Assembly (NCBI RefSeq): GCF_000730605.1
Contig: NZ_BBIS01000028.1
Location: 16,234-80,233 of the forward strand
Origin: Pseudomonas monteilii NBRC 103158 = DSM 14164
GTDB taxonomy: Bacteria > Pseudomonadota > Gammaproteobacteria > Pseudomonadales > Pseudomonadaceae
Length of the DNA stretch: 64,000 nucleotides
Direction of reading: 5' to 3'
Under the pieces are notes generated by a model. The model saw only the letters and a program-made list of their open reading frames with translations, ran no database searches and was not told the origin of the DNA. The translations under genes and the position numbers were made by a program. Positions 16,864-27,016 of the stretch are shown one piece after another; the stretch's first letter is position 1; each line of letters starts with the position of its first letter.

Positions 16864-17802
16864 ATGTCTGCATCTCTCGCATTCGTCTTTCCCGGTCAAG
16901 GTTCCCAGTCGCTGGGCATGCTCGCCGAGCTCGGCGCCGAGAAGCCAGTGATCATCGAAACCTTCAAGGAAGCGTCCGAAGCACTGGGTTACGACCTGTG
17001 GAAGCTGGTCCAGGAAGGCCCTGAAGAGCAACTCAACCAGACCGACAAGACCCAGCCGGCCATCCTCACCGCGTCCATCGCGCTGTGGCGCCTGTGGCTG
17101 GAAGAGGGCGGCGCGCAGCCAGCCTTCGTTTCTGGCCACAGCCTGGGCGAATACAGCGCCCTGGTCGCTGCGGGCAGCATCACCCTGAAAGACGCTGTTC
17201 GCCTGGTCGAGCGCCGCGGTCAGCTGATGCAGGAGGCCGTACCGGCGGGTCATGGTGCCATGGCTGCCATTCTCGGCCTGGACGACGCTGTGGTCGTTGA
17301 AATCTGCGCCGAAGCCGCTGAAGACCAAGTGGTCAGCGCCGTCAACTTCAACTCGCCAGGCCAGGTGGTCATCGCTGGCAATAAAGCTGCCGTGGATCGC
17401 GCCATGGAGCTGTGCAAGGCCAAGGGCGCCAAACGCGCCCTGCCGTTGGCGGTCAGCGTGCCGTCGCACTGCGCCCTGATGAAACCGGCGGCCGAGCGCT
17501 TTGCCGAGTCGGTCAACGCCATCGAGTGGAAGGCCCCGCAAATTCCAGTGGTGCAGAACGTCAGCGCTGCTGTTGCCGCCGACCTCGATGCACTCAAGCA
17601 CGACCTGCTGGCGCAGCTGTACCAGCCTGTGCGTTGGGTGGAGTGTGTGCAGACCCTGGCCGCCAACGGTGCGGTCAACCTGGTCGAGTGTGGCCCGGGC
17701 AGGGTCCTGGCTGGCCTGAACAAGCGTTGCGCCGATGGCGTGACCACTTACAACCTCAACACCCCTGATGCCGTTGCCGCCACCCGCGCGGCACTGGCCT
17801 GA
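16864..17802 (+). CDS. fabD: Malonyl-CoA:ACP transacylase
   Basis: FabD moves malonyl groups from CoA to acyl carrier protein, feeding fatty-acid elongation. The 312-residue protein has the oxyanion sequence FPGQGSQ at the N-terminus and the nucleophile S93 in GHSLGEY. ATG 16864 is the family start. The 127-nt gap after plsX contains a GC-rich inverted repeat (GCGCCTGG...CCTGGCGC) but no clear promoter. fabG follows after 15 nt. Confidence 0.96.
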   Translation: MSASLAFVFPGQGSQSLGMLAELGAEKPVIIETFKEASEALGYDLWKLVQEGPEEQLNQTDKTQPAILTASIALWRLWLEEGGAQPAFVSGHSLGEYSALVAAGSITLKDAVRLVERRGQLMQEAVPAGHGAMAAILGLDDAVVVEICAEAAEDQVVSAVNFNSPGQVVIAGNKAAVDRAMELCKAKGAKRALPLAVSVPSHCALMKPAAERFAESVNAIEWKAPQIPVVQNVSAAVAADLDALKHDLLAQLYQPVRWVECVQTLAANGAVNLVECGPGRVLAGLNKRCADGVTTYNLNTPDAVAATRAALA

Positions 17803-17817
17803 TTTGGAGAAGCTTGC

Positions 17818-18558
17818 ATGAGCCTGCAAGGTAAAGTTGCACTGGTCACCGGCGCCAGCCGTGGCATTGGCCAGGCCATCGCCCTCGAGCTGGGCCGCCA
17901 GGGCGCGACCGTGATCGGCACCGCCACTTCGGCGTCCGGCGCCGAGCGCATCGCTGCCACCCTGAAAGAGCACGGCATCACCGGTACCGGCATGGAGCTG
18001 AACGTGACCAGCGCCGAGTCCGTTGAAGCGGTACTGGCCGCCATCGGCGAGCAGTTCGGCGCACCGGCCATTTTGGTCAACAACGCCGGCATCACCCGCG
18101 ACAACCTGATGCTGCGCATGAAAGACGACGAGTGGTTCGACGTGATCGACACCAACCTGAACAGCCTCTACCGTCTGTCCAAGGGCGTGCTGCGTGGCAT
18201 GACCAAGGCACGTTGGGGCCGTATCATCAGCATCGGCTCGGTCGTGGGTGCCATGGGTAACGCCGGTCAGGCCAACTATGCGGCCGCCAAGGCTGGCCTG
18301 GAAGGCTTCAGCCGCGCCCTGGCGCGTGAAGTGGGCTCGCGTGGCATCACCGTCAACTCGGTGACCCCGGGCTTCATTGACACCGACATGACCCGCGAGC
18401 TGCCAGAAGCGCAGCGCGAAGCCCTGCAGACCCAGATTCCGCTGGGCCGCCTGGGCCAGGCTGACGAAATCGCCAAGGTGGTTTCGTTCCTGGCATCCGA
18501 CGGCGCTGGCTATGTGACCGGCGCTACCGTGCCGGTCAACGGCGGGATGTACATGTAA
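17818..18558 (+). CDS. fabG: 3-oxoacyl-ACP reductase
   Basis: FabG is the NADPH-dependent reductase of the elongation cycle. The 246-residue short-chain dehydrogenase has TGASRGIGQAIA for cofactor binding, NNAG, and the catalytic pair Y154-x3-K158 (NYAAAKAG). GGAG lies upstream of the ATG. It is one of two SDR genes in the window; its position between fabD and acpP identifies it as the biosynthetic FabG. Confidence 0.97.
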   Translation: MSLQGKVALVTGASRGIGQAIALELGRQGATVIGTATSASGAERIAATLKEHGITGTGMELNVTSAESVEAVLAAIGEQFGAPAILVNNAGITRDNLMLRMKDDEWFDVIDTNLNSLYRLSKGVLRGMTKARWGRIISIGSVVGAMGNAGQANYAAAKAGLEGFSRALAREVGSRGITVNSVTPGFIDTDMTRELPEAQREALQTQIPLGRLGQADEIAKVVSFLASDGAGYVTGATVPVNGGMYM

Positions 18559-18682
18559 CACTGCAACTCAATGTGACGGATTTCGTAAAAAAAGAGTCAT
18601 ACTGCGAGCCTAAAATCCGTTATAAAGCTGCAACCAGATTCCAGGCAGCGGGTGGGGTGGCTAGCTTGAAGGTGCGTTTCGC

Positions 18683-18710
18683 TTGAAAAGCGAACGTCTT
18701 TCTATAAAAT
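18683..18710 (+). promoter_or_regulatory. Predicted promoter of acpP
   Basis: TTGAAA (18683-18688) and TAAAAT (18705-18710) are spaced 16 bp within the 202-nt fabG-acpP gap. A separate acpP promoter fits the very high acyl carrier protein demand. Confidence 0.65.
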
Positions 18711-18739
18711 TAGCCACCGGCCAGCTGCCTGACATATAT

Positions 18740-18753
18740 CCATTAGGAGTAAA
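18740..18753 (+). promoter_or_regulatory. acpP ribosome-binding region complementary to RgsA
   Basis: CCATTAGGAGTAAA contains the AGGAG of acpP, 11 nt before its ATG. Its perfect complement lies in the RgsA sRNA (24959-24972 on the opposite strand), so this is a likely sRNA binding site blocking translation. Confidence 0.8.
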
Positions 18754-18760
18754 CCTAGGT

Positions 18761-18997
18761 ATGAGCAACATCGAAGAACGCGTCAAGAAAATCGTCGCCG
18801 AGCAACTGGGCGTCAAGGAAGAAGAAGTGACTCTCGAGAAGTCCTTCGTTGATGACCTGGGTGCCGATTCGCTTGACACCGTTGAGCTGGTGATGGCTCT
18901 GGAAGAGGAATTCGAGACCGAAATCCCTGACGAAGAAGCCGAGAAGATCACTACCGTTCAAGCTGCTGTAGACTACGTCAAAGCCCACCAGGCCTAA
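18761..18997 (+). CDS. acpP: Acyl carrier protein
   Basis: A 78-residue acidic four-helix protein that carries growing acyl chains on 4'-phosphopantetheine. The attachment serine is S37 in [15 protein letters not shown]. The length and N-terminus ([18 protein letters not shown]) are typical. It has its own promoter upstream and a terminator after it, so it can be expressed apart from the rest of the operon, and its ribosome-binding region matches RgsA. Confidence 0.98.
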   Translation: MSNIEERVKKIVAEQLGVKEEEVTLEKSFVDDLGADSLDTVELVMALEEEFETEIPDEEAEKITTVQAAVDYVKAHQA

Positions 18998-19026
18998 GAC
19001 GCTTTAGTCGACGCTTCTTGTCGGGG

Positions 19027-19062
19027 AAAACCGCACTGCCTTCGCTGGCGTGCGGTTTTTTC
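19027..19062 (+). terminator. Intrinsic terminator after acpP
   Basis: AAAACCGCA (19027-19035) pairs with TGCGGTTTT (19051-19059) and a T run follows. It would isolate the acpP transcript from fabF. Confidence 0.88.
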
Positions 19063-19138
19063 TTTGCGAGCGCCCCGCATTTTCAAGGCTGCTTCGTTCA
19101 CCGCGCACCAAGAGCCTGTTGCCATTCCATTCCTGCGC

Positions 19139-19167
19139 TTGAATGCAATGCCAAGAGACTCTGTTAT
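19139..19167 (+). promoter_or_regulatory. Predicted promoter of fabF
   Basis: TTGAAT (19139-19144) and TGTTAT (19162-19167), 17 bp apart, lie between the acpP terminator and the fabF GTG. The start of transcription would be close to the AAAAGGAGAG ribosome-binding site, giving a short leader. Confidence 0.5.
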
Positions 19168-19184
19168 TAGAAAAGGAGAGTACT

Positions 19185-20429
19185 GTGTCGCGTAGACGCG
19201 TCGTGGTCACCGGTATGGGTATGCTGTCGCCACTGGGTACCGATGTACCGAGCACCTGGCAGGGCATTCTGGCTGGCCGCAGTGGCATTGGTCCGATCGA
19301 ACACACGGACCTGTCTGCCTACTCCACCCGTTTTGGCGGCTCGGTGAAAGGCTTCGAAGTCGAGCAATACCTGTCGGCCAAAGAGGCCCGCAAGCTCGAC
19401 CTGTTCATCCAGTACGGGCTGGCGGCCGGTTTCCAGGCGGTGCGTAATGCCGGCCTGGAGGTCACCGACGCCAATCGCGAGCGTATTGGCGTGGCCATGG
19501 GCTCGGGTATCGGTGGTCTGACCAACATCGAAGAAACCAGCCGCACCCTGCACGACTCGGGGCCGCGCCGCATTTCGCCGTTCTTCGTGCCGGGCTCGAT
19601 CATCAACATGATCTCCGGGTTCCTGTCGATCCACCTGGGTCTGCAAGGGCCGAACTACGCCATTGCCACCGCCTGCACCACCGGCACCCACTGCATCGGC
19701 ATGGCCGCACGCAATATCGCCTATGGTGAGGCCGATGTGATGATCGCCGGTGGCGCCGAAATGGCCGCCTGCGGCCTGGGCATGGGCGGTTTCGGTGCTT
19801 CGCGCGCGCTGTCCACCCGCAACGACGAGCCAAGCCGGGCCAGCCGCCCGTGGGACAAGGGCCGTGACGGCTTCGTGTTGTCTGACGGTGCCGGTGCCTT
19901 GGTGCTCGAAGAACTGGAGCACGCCCAGGCGCGTGGTGCGACCATCTATGCCGAGCTGGTTGGCTTTGGCATGAGCGGCGACGCCTACCACATGACTTCG
20001 CCGCCCGACACTGGCGAAGGTGCTGCCCGTTGCATGGCCAACGCCCTGCGCGATGCCGGCATCAAGCCGGAAGAGGTCAGCTACATCAACGCCCACGGCA
20101 CTTCGACCCCTGCGGGCGACGTGGCCGAAGTGGCTGCGATCAAGCGCGTGTTCGGTGAGCATGCCTACAAGCTGGCTGTCAGCTCGACCAAGTCGATGAC
20201 CGGTCACCTGCTGGGTGCTGCCGGCGCGGTGGAGGCGATCTTCAGCGTACTGGCCATCAACAGCCAGATGGCACCGCCCACCATCAACCTGGACGAGCCG
20301 GACGAAGGTTGTGACCTTGACTTCGTGCCGCACCAGGCGCGCAGCATGCCGATCGACGTGGTGTTGTCCAACTCGTTCGGCTTTGGCGGCACCAACGGCT
20401 CGCTGGTGTTCCGCCGGTTCGCCGGTTGA
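19185..20429 (+). CDS. fabF: Beta-ketoacyl-ACP synthase II
   Basis: FabF condenses malonyl-ACP with acyl-ACP and is needed for temperature control of unsaturated acyl length. The 414-residue thiolase-fold enzyme has C164 in TACTTGTHC, the first catalytic histidine in [11 protein letters not shown] and the second in [12 protein letters not shown]. The start is GTG 19185 after a strong AAAAGGAGAG. Its stop overlaps the pabC ATG by one base. Confidence 0.96.
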   Translation: MSRRRVVVTGMGMLSPLGTDVPSTWQGILAGRSGIGPIEHTDLSAYSTRFGGSVKGFEVEQYLSAKEARKLDLFIQYGLAAGFQAVRNAGLEVTDANRERIGVAMGSGIGGLTNIEETSRTLHDSGPRRISPFFVPGSIINMISGFLSIHLGLQGPNYAIATACTTGTHCIGMAARNIAYGEADVMIAGGAEMAACGLGMGGFGASRALSTRNDEPSRASRPWDKGRDGFVLSDGAGALVLEELEHAQARGATIYAELVGFGMSGDAYHMTSPPDTGEGAARCMANALRDAGIKPEEVSYINAHGTSTPAGDVAEVAAIKRVFGEHAYKLAVSSTKSMTGHLLGAAGAVEAIFSVLAINSQMAPPTINLDEPDEGCDLDFVPHQARSMPIDVVLSNSFGFGGTNGSLVFRRFAG

Positions 20430-21244
20430 TGCACGGCTGGATCGATGGCCAGCCGGCGGCTGCACTCAACCTGCAGAACCGTGGCCTGGCCTACGGCGAT
20501 GGCCTGTTCGAGACCATTGCCGTGCGCGGCGGTCGCCCCAGCTTGCTGGACGGCCACCTCGCACGCCTGGCGCTGGGCTGCCAGCGCCTGGCGATCAACG
20601 CCGACCTGGCGCTGGTGCGCGACGAACTGCTTCGCTATGCCAACCAGCTCGGTGAAGGCGTAGCCAAACTTATCCTCACCCGTGGCGACAGTCAGCGTGG
20701 CTATGCCCCGTTAGCCGATGCCGCGCCACGGCGCATCCTGCAGGGCAGTCCGTTGCCCGGCTATCCTCTTGAGCATGCCGAGCAAGGCGTGCGGTTGTTC
20801 CCTTGCCAGACCCGGCTTGGGGAACAACCGCTGCTGGCCGGGCTCAAACACCTCAACCGCCTGGAGCAGGTGCTGGCCCGTGCCGAATGGCAGGACAGCG
20901 AACACGCCGAAGGCCTGATGCGTGACGGGCAGGGCAGGGTAATCGAAGGGGTATACAGCAATCTGTTCCTGGTGCGCGATGGCGTGCTGCTTACCGCCGA
21001 CCTCAACCGCTGTGGTGTGGCTGGGGTGATGCGTGCGGCGTTGCTGGAGCAGGCCGTAGTGCTGGGTATCCCGGTGCAGGTCTGTGACCTGCCGTTCGAG
21101 GCGCTGGAGCACGCAGATGAAGTATTTGTTTGCAATAGCGTTTACGGCATCTGGCCCGTGCGTGGCGTAGCCGCGCTAAACTGGTCGCCGGGCCCGCTCA
21201 CCCGTAAACTGCAGGCCGTTGCCCGTACGTTACTGGAAACCTGA
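20429..21244 (+). CDS. pabC: Aminodeoxychorismate lyase
   Basis: PabC releases 4-aminobenzoate from aminodeoxychorismate for folate synthesis. The 271-residue fold-type IV PLP enzyme begins [20 protein letters not shown], and K140 in GLKHLNRLEQ is the PLP lysine. ATG 20429 uses the last base of fabF, so translation is coupled; pabC is often placed between fabF and mltG in gammaproteobacteria. mltG starts 4 nt after the stop. Confidence 0.94.
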   Translation: MHGWIDGQPAAALNLQNRGLAYGDGLFETIAVRGGRPSLLDGHLARLALGCQRLAINADLALVRDELLRYANQLGEGVAKLILTRGDSQRGYAPLADAAPRRILQGSPLPGYPLEHAEQGVRLFPCQTRLGEQPLLAGLKHLNRLEQVLARAEWQDSEHAEGLMRDGQGRVIEGVYSNLFLVRDGVLLTADLNRCGVAGVMRAALLEQAVVLGIPVQVCDLPFEALEHADEVFVCNSVYGIWPVRGVAALNWSPGPLTRKLQAVARTLLET

Positions 21245-21248
21245 ATTC

Positions 21249-22439
21249 GTGAGACGTAAATTCCTGCTGCTGCTGGAAATGGGCTTGATCCTTGCCGGCC
21301 TGGCGCTTGGCTGGTCGGCCTGGAAGGTCAACGCCGTCCTGGAGCAGCCCTTGCACATCACGCAGGAGCGCCTGCTCGATGTGCCCAATGGCACCACCCC
21401 CAACCGCATGTTCTATCGCATGCAGAGCGAAGGGTTGCTCGACGACGCCGTCTGGCTGCGCTTGTACTGGCGCTTCAACATGGCTGGCACCCCTCTGCAC
21501 ACCGGCGAGTACCGCCTTACCCCGGGCATGACCGTCGAGCAGCTGTTCGATGCCTGGCGACGTGCTGATGTGGTGCAGTACAACCTCACGCTGGTCGAAG
21601 GCTGGACCTTCCGCCAGGTACGCTCGGCCGTGGCCAAGCATGAAAAGATCAAGCACACCCTGGACGGCCTGTCGGACTCCGAGGTGATGGACAAGCTCGG
21701 CCATACCGGCGTGTTCCCGGAAGGGCGCTTCTTCCCGGACACGTACCGCTTCGTGCGTGGCATGAGCGATGTCGAGTTGCTGCAACAGGCCTACATGCGT
21801 TTGGACGAAGTGCTGGCCAAGGAATGGGCCGAGCGCACCACCGACCTGCCATACCGCGACCCGTACCAGGCGCTGATCATGGCTTCGCTGGTGGAAAAGG
21901 AAACCGGTATCCCCCAGGAACGTGGGCAGATAGCCGGCGTGTTCGTGCGGCGCCTGCGCCTGGGCATGATGCTGCAGACCGACCCGACGGTGATCTACGG
22001 CATGGGTGAGCGTTACAACGGCAAGATTACCCGCGCCGACCTGCGCGAACCGACGCCCTACAACACCTATACCATCACAGGGTTGCCGCCGACCCCGATT
22101 GCCATGGTCGGTCGCGAAGCGATTCATGCGGCGCTCAACCCGTCGAGCGGCACTAGCCTCTACTTCGTCGCCCGTGGCGACGGTAGCCACGTGTTCTCCG
22201 ACGACCTCGATGACCACAACTCGGCGGTACGCGAGTTCCAGCTCAAGCGCCGTGCAGACTACCGCTCCAGCCCCGCCCCGCAGCAAGAGGCACAACCGGC
22301 TGCTGAAGACGCCCAGCCCGAGGTGCCTGCGGCGGATGAGCCGGCTACGCAGCCGGCACCCGATGAGCCACCTGTGCAGGACGCCCCTGCCGGTGGCGCG
22401 CAAGCGGCCGAACGGCCGACGCCTGACGAACAACATTAA
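21249..22439 (+). CDS. mltG: Endolytic murein transglycosylase MltG
   Basis: A 396-residue YceG-family enzyme that cuts nascent glycan strands and sets their length. It has one N-terminal membrane helix (FLLLLEMGLILAGLALGW) and a periplasmic YceG domain with the catalytic glutamate in SLVEKETGIPQERGQIAGV. The last 60 residues or so are a Pro/Ala/Glu-rich tail unusual for E. coli MltG and probably disordered. The start is GTG 21249. It lies between pabC and tmk. Confidence 0.93.
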   Translation: MRRKFLLLLEMGLILAGLALGWSAWKVNAVLEQPLHITQERLLDVPNGTTPNRMFYRMQSEGLLDDAVWLRLYWRFNMAGTPLHTGEYRLTPGMTVEQLFDAWRRADVVQYNLTLVEGWTFRQVRSAVAKHEKIKHTLDGLSDSEVMDKLGHTGVFPEGRFFPDTYRFVRGMSDVELLQQAYMRLDEVLAKEWAERTTDLPYRDPYQALIMASLVEKETGIPQERGQIAGVFVRRLRLGMMLQTDPTVIYGMGERYNGKITRADLREPTPYNTYTITGLPPTPIAMVGREAIHAALNPSSGTSLYFVARGDGSHVFSDDLDDHNSAVREFQLKRRADYRSSPAPQQEAQPAAEDAQPEVPAADEPATQPAPDEPPVQDAPAGGAQAAERPTPDEQH

Positions 22440-24060
<1,621 letters not shown>

Positions 24061-24090
24061 TTTCCCATTTTTCATGTGTGCTGTTATCCC

Positions 24091-24873
24091 ATGCTCGTAG
24101 ATTCCCATTGCCACCTCGACCGTCTTGACCTGAGCGCCCATCAGGGCTCCCTCGATGCTGCCTTGCAGGCGGCGCGTGAGCGTGGGGTGGGGCACTTCCT
24201 CTGTATCGGTGTCAGTGCCGAGAACGCCGGCGCGGTGAAAGCCCTGAGCGAGCAGTACGCCGATGTTGATTGCTCGGTAGGTGTACACCCGCTGGACCTG
24301 GCGCCGGGTGAAACCCCAGCGCTGGAGTGGCTGCTGCGCGAGCTGGCCCACCCGCATGTGGTAGCGATTGGCGAAACCGGGTTGGATTATCACTATGAGC
24401 CCGAAGCTGCCGAACTGCAGCAGGCTTCGTTCCGCCTGCACCTGGAAGCCTCGCGGCAGACTGGCAAGCCGGTGATCGTGCACACCCGGGCGGCACGCGC
24501 CGATACCCTGGCGTTGTTGCGCGAGGCCAACCTGCCGCAGGCCGGCGTGCTGCATTGCTTTACCGAAGACTGGGACATGGCCAGGGCGGCGCTGGATTTG
24601 GGGTATTACATTTCCCTGTCTGGCATCGTGACGTTCCGCAATGCCGAAGCCCTGCGCGAAGTGGCGCGGCAGGTGCCGGTCGATCGGCTGCTGGTGGAAA
24701 CCGATTCGCCGTACCTGGCGCCGATTCCGCACCGGGGCAAGCCGAATTTGCCACAGTATGTGCGCGAGGTGGCGGAGTATGTGGCCTCGTTGCGGGGGGC
24801 CAGTTATGAGCAACTGGCGGAGCAGACCACGGCGAACTTCAAGCGGTTGTTCCCCTTGGCGCGAGTGCGCTGA
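24091..24873 (+). CDS. TatD family metal-dependent hydrolase
   Basis: A 260-residue TIM-barrel hydrolase beginning MLVDSHCHLDRLDL (metal-binding HxH) and with GETGLDYHYEP and VETDSPYLAP, the family signatures. TatD-family enzymes act as 3'-5' DNA exonucleases or deoxyribonucleases in DNA repair. This copy is the YcfH-type placed after holB. An in-frame ATG 5 codons upstream is a possible start. A convergent sRNA terminator lies just downstream. Confidence 0.9.
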   Translation: MLVDSHCHLDRLDLSAHQGSLDAALQAARERGVGHFLCIGVSAENAGAVKALSEQYADVDCSVGVHPLDLAPGETPALEWLLRELAHPHVVAIGETGLDYHYEPEAAELQQASFRLHLEASRQTGKPVIVHTRAARADTLALLREANLPQAGVLHCFTEDWDMARAALDLGYYISLSGIVTFRNAEALREVARQVPVDRLLVETDSPYLAPIPHRGKPNLPQYVREVAEYVASLRGASYEQLAEQTTANFKRLFPLARVR

Positions 24874-24918
24874 TCGCTCGAACTGTATCCCCTGGCCAGT
24901 CCACCCTGCGAGGCGCGC

Positions 24919-24956
24919 AAAAAAAACCCGGGTTCTGGGGGGGGAATCCGGGTTAA
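24919..24956 (-). terminator. Intrinsic terminator of RgsA
   Basis: AACCCGG and CCGGGTT enclose a C-rich loop and are followed by eight T on the minus strand. Confidence 0.9.
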
Positions 24957-25038
24957 GACCATTAGGAGTAAAACAAAGGTACGCGGTCCCTGAGCACCTT
25001 TATCGGCGCGCCACTTGGGGGGGATGCGCCGCGCCAAC
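24919..25038 (-). ncRNA. rgsA: RgsA (P16) small RNA
   Basis: In P. aeruginosa the 120-nt RpoS-dependent sRNA RgsA lies between tatD and a TetR gene, the same context as here. On the minus strand a CAATACTT element (25051-25044) matches 7 of 8 bases of an RpoS-type -10 (CTATACTT) and predicts a start near 25038. The RNA then ends in a perfect AACCCGG / CCGGGTT terminator with eight U (T tract 24926-24919). The predicted length is 120 nt. It contains the complement of the acpP ribosome-binding region (24959-24972). Confidence 0.88.
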
Positions 25039-25043
25039 ACTTC

Positions 25044-25051
25044 AAGTATTG
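25044..25051 (-). promoter_or_regulatory. RpoS-type -10 element of RgsA
   Basis: CAATACTT on the minus strand differs at one base from CTATACTT. It sits 7 nt before the start that gives a 120-nt RNA. The remaining space to 25238 shows no gene. Confidence 0.65.
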
Positions 25052-25238
25052 GTCAGGTTTGGCGCCGTGCCAGTGCATATTGGTCGTTTTTTAAACAGAT
25101 TTGGAATACACCGAGGTGCCATTCCTCCCGCAGCGCATGGCCATATGCATCGTGAAACACAGACATGCTTGGATGATCCGTGCAATTTCCCGCAAGTTAG
25201 GCATAATAAACCGCTTCGATTGTCATCCAGTCCTTCCC

Positions 25239-25874
25239 ATGCAGAAAGAACCTCGTAAGGTCCGTGAGTTTCGCCGTCGCGAACAGGAAATCCTCGACAC
25301 CGCGCTCAAGCTGTTTCTCGAACAGGGTGAAGACAGCGTCACCGTCGAGATGATCGCCGACGCCGTGGGCATCGGCAAAGGCACGATCTACAAGCACTTC
25401 AAGTCCAAGGCGGAGATCTACCTGCGCCTGATGCTCGACTATGAGCGTGACCTGAACGCACTGTTGCACTCGGCCGACGTCGACCGCGACAAGGAAGCCC
25501 TGTCGCGTGCCTACTTCGAGTTCCGCATGCGCGACCCGCAACGTTACCGGCTGTTCGACCGCCTGGAAGAAAAGGTGGTCAAGGGCAATCAGGTGCCGGA
25601 AATGGTCGAGCAACTGCACAGCATTCGGGCCTCCAACTTCGACCGCCTGACCCAGCTGATCAAAGGCCGCATCAGCGAAGGCAAGCTTGAAGACGTGCCG
25701 CCCTATTTCCACTATTGCGCCGCCTGGGCACTGGTGCATGGCGCCGTGGCGCTGTACCACTCGCCGTTCTGGAGCAATGTGCTGGAGGACCAGGAGGGCT
25801 TCTTCCAGTTCCTGATGGACATTGGCGTGCGCATGGGTAACAAGCGCAAGCGCGATCCGGAACCTTCGAACTGA
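25239..25874 (+). CDS. TetR-family transcriptional regulator
   Basis: A 211-residue repressor-type protein. The N-terminal helix-turn-helix reads LDTALKLFLEQGEDSVTVEM followed by IADAVGIGKGTIYKHFKSKAE, the TetR signature; the C-terminal half is a ligand domain of unknown specificity. ATG 25239 (MQKEPRKVREF) was preferred over upstream in-frame ATGs because the recognisable domain starts immediately after. The neighbouring sRNA and tatD are conserved together in Pseudomonas. A hairpin at 25924-25949 follows. Confidence 0.87.
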   Translation: MQKEPRKVREFRRREQEILDTALKLFLEQGEDSVTVEMIADAVGIGKGTIYKHFKSKAEIYLRLMLDYERDLNALLHSADVDRDKEALSRAYFEFRMRDPQRYRLFDRLEEKVVKGNQVPEMVEQLHSIRASNFDRLTQLIKGRISEGKLEDVPPYFHYCAAWALVHGAVALYHSPFWSNVLEDQEGFFQFLMDIGVRMGNKRKRDPEPSN

Positions 25875-25923
25875 AGCGCAGCTTCCTTCGCTGCTGATAC
25901 CCGGTATGAAGCGGGGGCTTGCA

Positions 25924-25949
25924 AAAACCTGATTTATGAGTCAGGTTTT
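25924..25949. terminator. Hairpin terminator after the TetR gene
   Basis: AAAACCTGA (25924-25932) and TCAGGTTTT (25941-25949) form a perfect 9-bp stem with A and T flanks. Confidence 0.7.
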
Positions 25950-25981
25950 GCCAGCCCTCATCATCCATGCCGGAGTCATTC

Positions 25982-26950
25982 ATGATTGTCGATCGTCAAG
26001 GCAGGCGTTTTCGCAACCTGCGCGTCAGCCTGACGGCTGCCTGCAATTACGCCTGCACCTACTGCGTACCAGACGGCAAGCGTCTGGTGGCGGCGCAGGA
26101 CGAATTGTCGGCGGATGCCCTGGCCCGTGGCGTGGCCTACCTGATCGAAGCGGCCGGTATCGAGCGGCTGCGCATCACGGGCGGTGAGCCGTTGGTCAGC
26201 CCACGCCTGGATGCCTTTCTGGCCGCTGTCGCCGAACTAAGCCTCGATGATATTTCGTTGACCACCAATGGCCAGTTGTTGGCGCGCAAGTTGCCCCAGT
26301 TGCAGGCAGCTGGCATCCGCCGCCTGAATGTTTCGCTCGACACCCTTGACCCTCAAGCCTTCCGCCGCATTGCGCGGGGTGGCGACCTGGCCAATGTGCT
26401 GACAGGTATGGAGCAGGCGAGTGCGATGGGGATGCGCATCAAGGTGAACATGGTGCCGATGCGTGGGCAGAACCTCGACCAGGTATTGCCCCTGCTGGAT
26501 TACTGCCTTGAACGCGGCTTTGAGCTTCGCTTCATAGAGCTCATGCGCATGGGCCACCTGGCGCGTGACCGCAATACGTTCCTGCAACAGTTCGTCGGCC
26601 TGGACACACTGCTCACGCTGATTGGCAGCAGGCACACCTATGCCCAGGTCGATGCGCCAGTGGACGCCACGGCTTTGCGCTATCAAATACCTGGGCGTGG
26701 GCACTTTGGCGTCATTGCCAACGAAAGCCTGCCGTTCTGCCGCACCTGCTCGCGTTTGCGTTTGTCCTCTACAGGCTGGTTGCATGGCTGCCTTTCGTCC
26801 AGCAATCGCCACTTCGTCGGCGATCTGCTGGATAAGCCACGCCATCAAGCATTGCCGGCCCTGCAGCGCTTGCTGGTCAAGGCCTTGGCTGACAAGCAAG
26901 AGCAAGCGTTTGCCGGGGATGTGATGGTGATGAAAGTGATCGGCGGCTGA
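25982..26950 (+). CDS. moaA: MoaA-family GTP 3',8-cyclase
   Basis: A 322-residue radical SAM enzyme resembling MoaA, which turns GTP into the first cyclic intermediate of molybdenum cofactor synthesis. The N-terminal cluster motif is CNYACTYC (Cx3Cx2C), and the C-terminal cluster is CRTC with a third cysteine 13 residues on (Cx2Cx13C), as in MoaA. The protein ends in Gly-Gly, also a MoaA feature. GGAG precedes ATG 25982 by 6 nt. No other cofactor-synthesis gene is nearby, so this may be a second copy. Confidence 0.87.
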   Translation: MIVDRQGRRFRNLRVSLTAACNYACTYCVPDGKRLVAAQDELSADALARGVAYLIEAAGIERLRITGGEPLVSPRLDAFLAAVAELSLDDISLTTNGQLLARKLPQLQAAGIRRLNVSLDTLDPQAFRRIARGGDLANVLTGMEQASAMGMRIKVNMVPMRGQNLDQVLPLLDYCLERGFELRFIELMRMGHLARDRNTFLQQFVGLDTLLTLIGSRHTYAQVDAPVDATALRYQIPGRGHFGVIANESLPFCRTCSRLRLSSTGWLHGCLSSSNRHFVGDLLDKPRHQALPALQRLLVKALADKQEQAFAGDVMVMKVIGG

Positions 26951-26970
26951 AGCTGGCGCAAAAGCTGCAT

Positions 26971-26993
26971 CCGCCGGCTATTCGCCGGTTTTT
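26971..26993 (+). terminator. Weak terminator after the moaA-like gene
   Basis: CCGGC, a TATTC loop and GCCGG are followed by TTTTT. The stem is only 5 bp, so some read-through into the lipoprotein gene is likely. Confidence 0.45.
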
Positions 26994-27016
26994 CGTCACC
27001 GGCCACTGGAGGAAAG

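Noticed and set aside
24804..25040. A 78-codon minus-strand frame across RgsA
   Set aside because: It covers an sRNA promoter, body and terminator; the translation has no recognisable domain.
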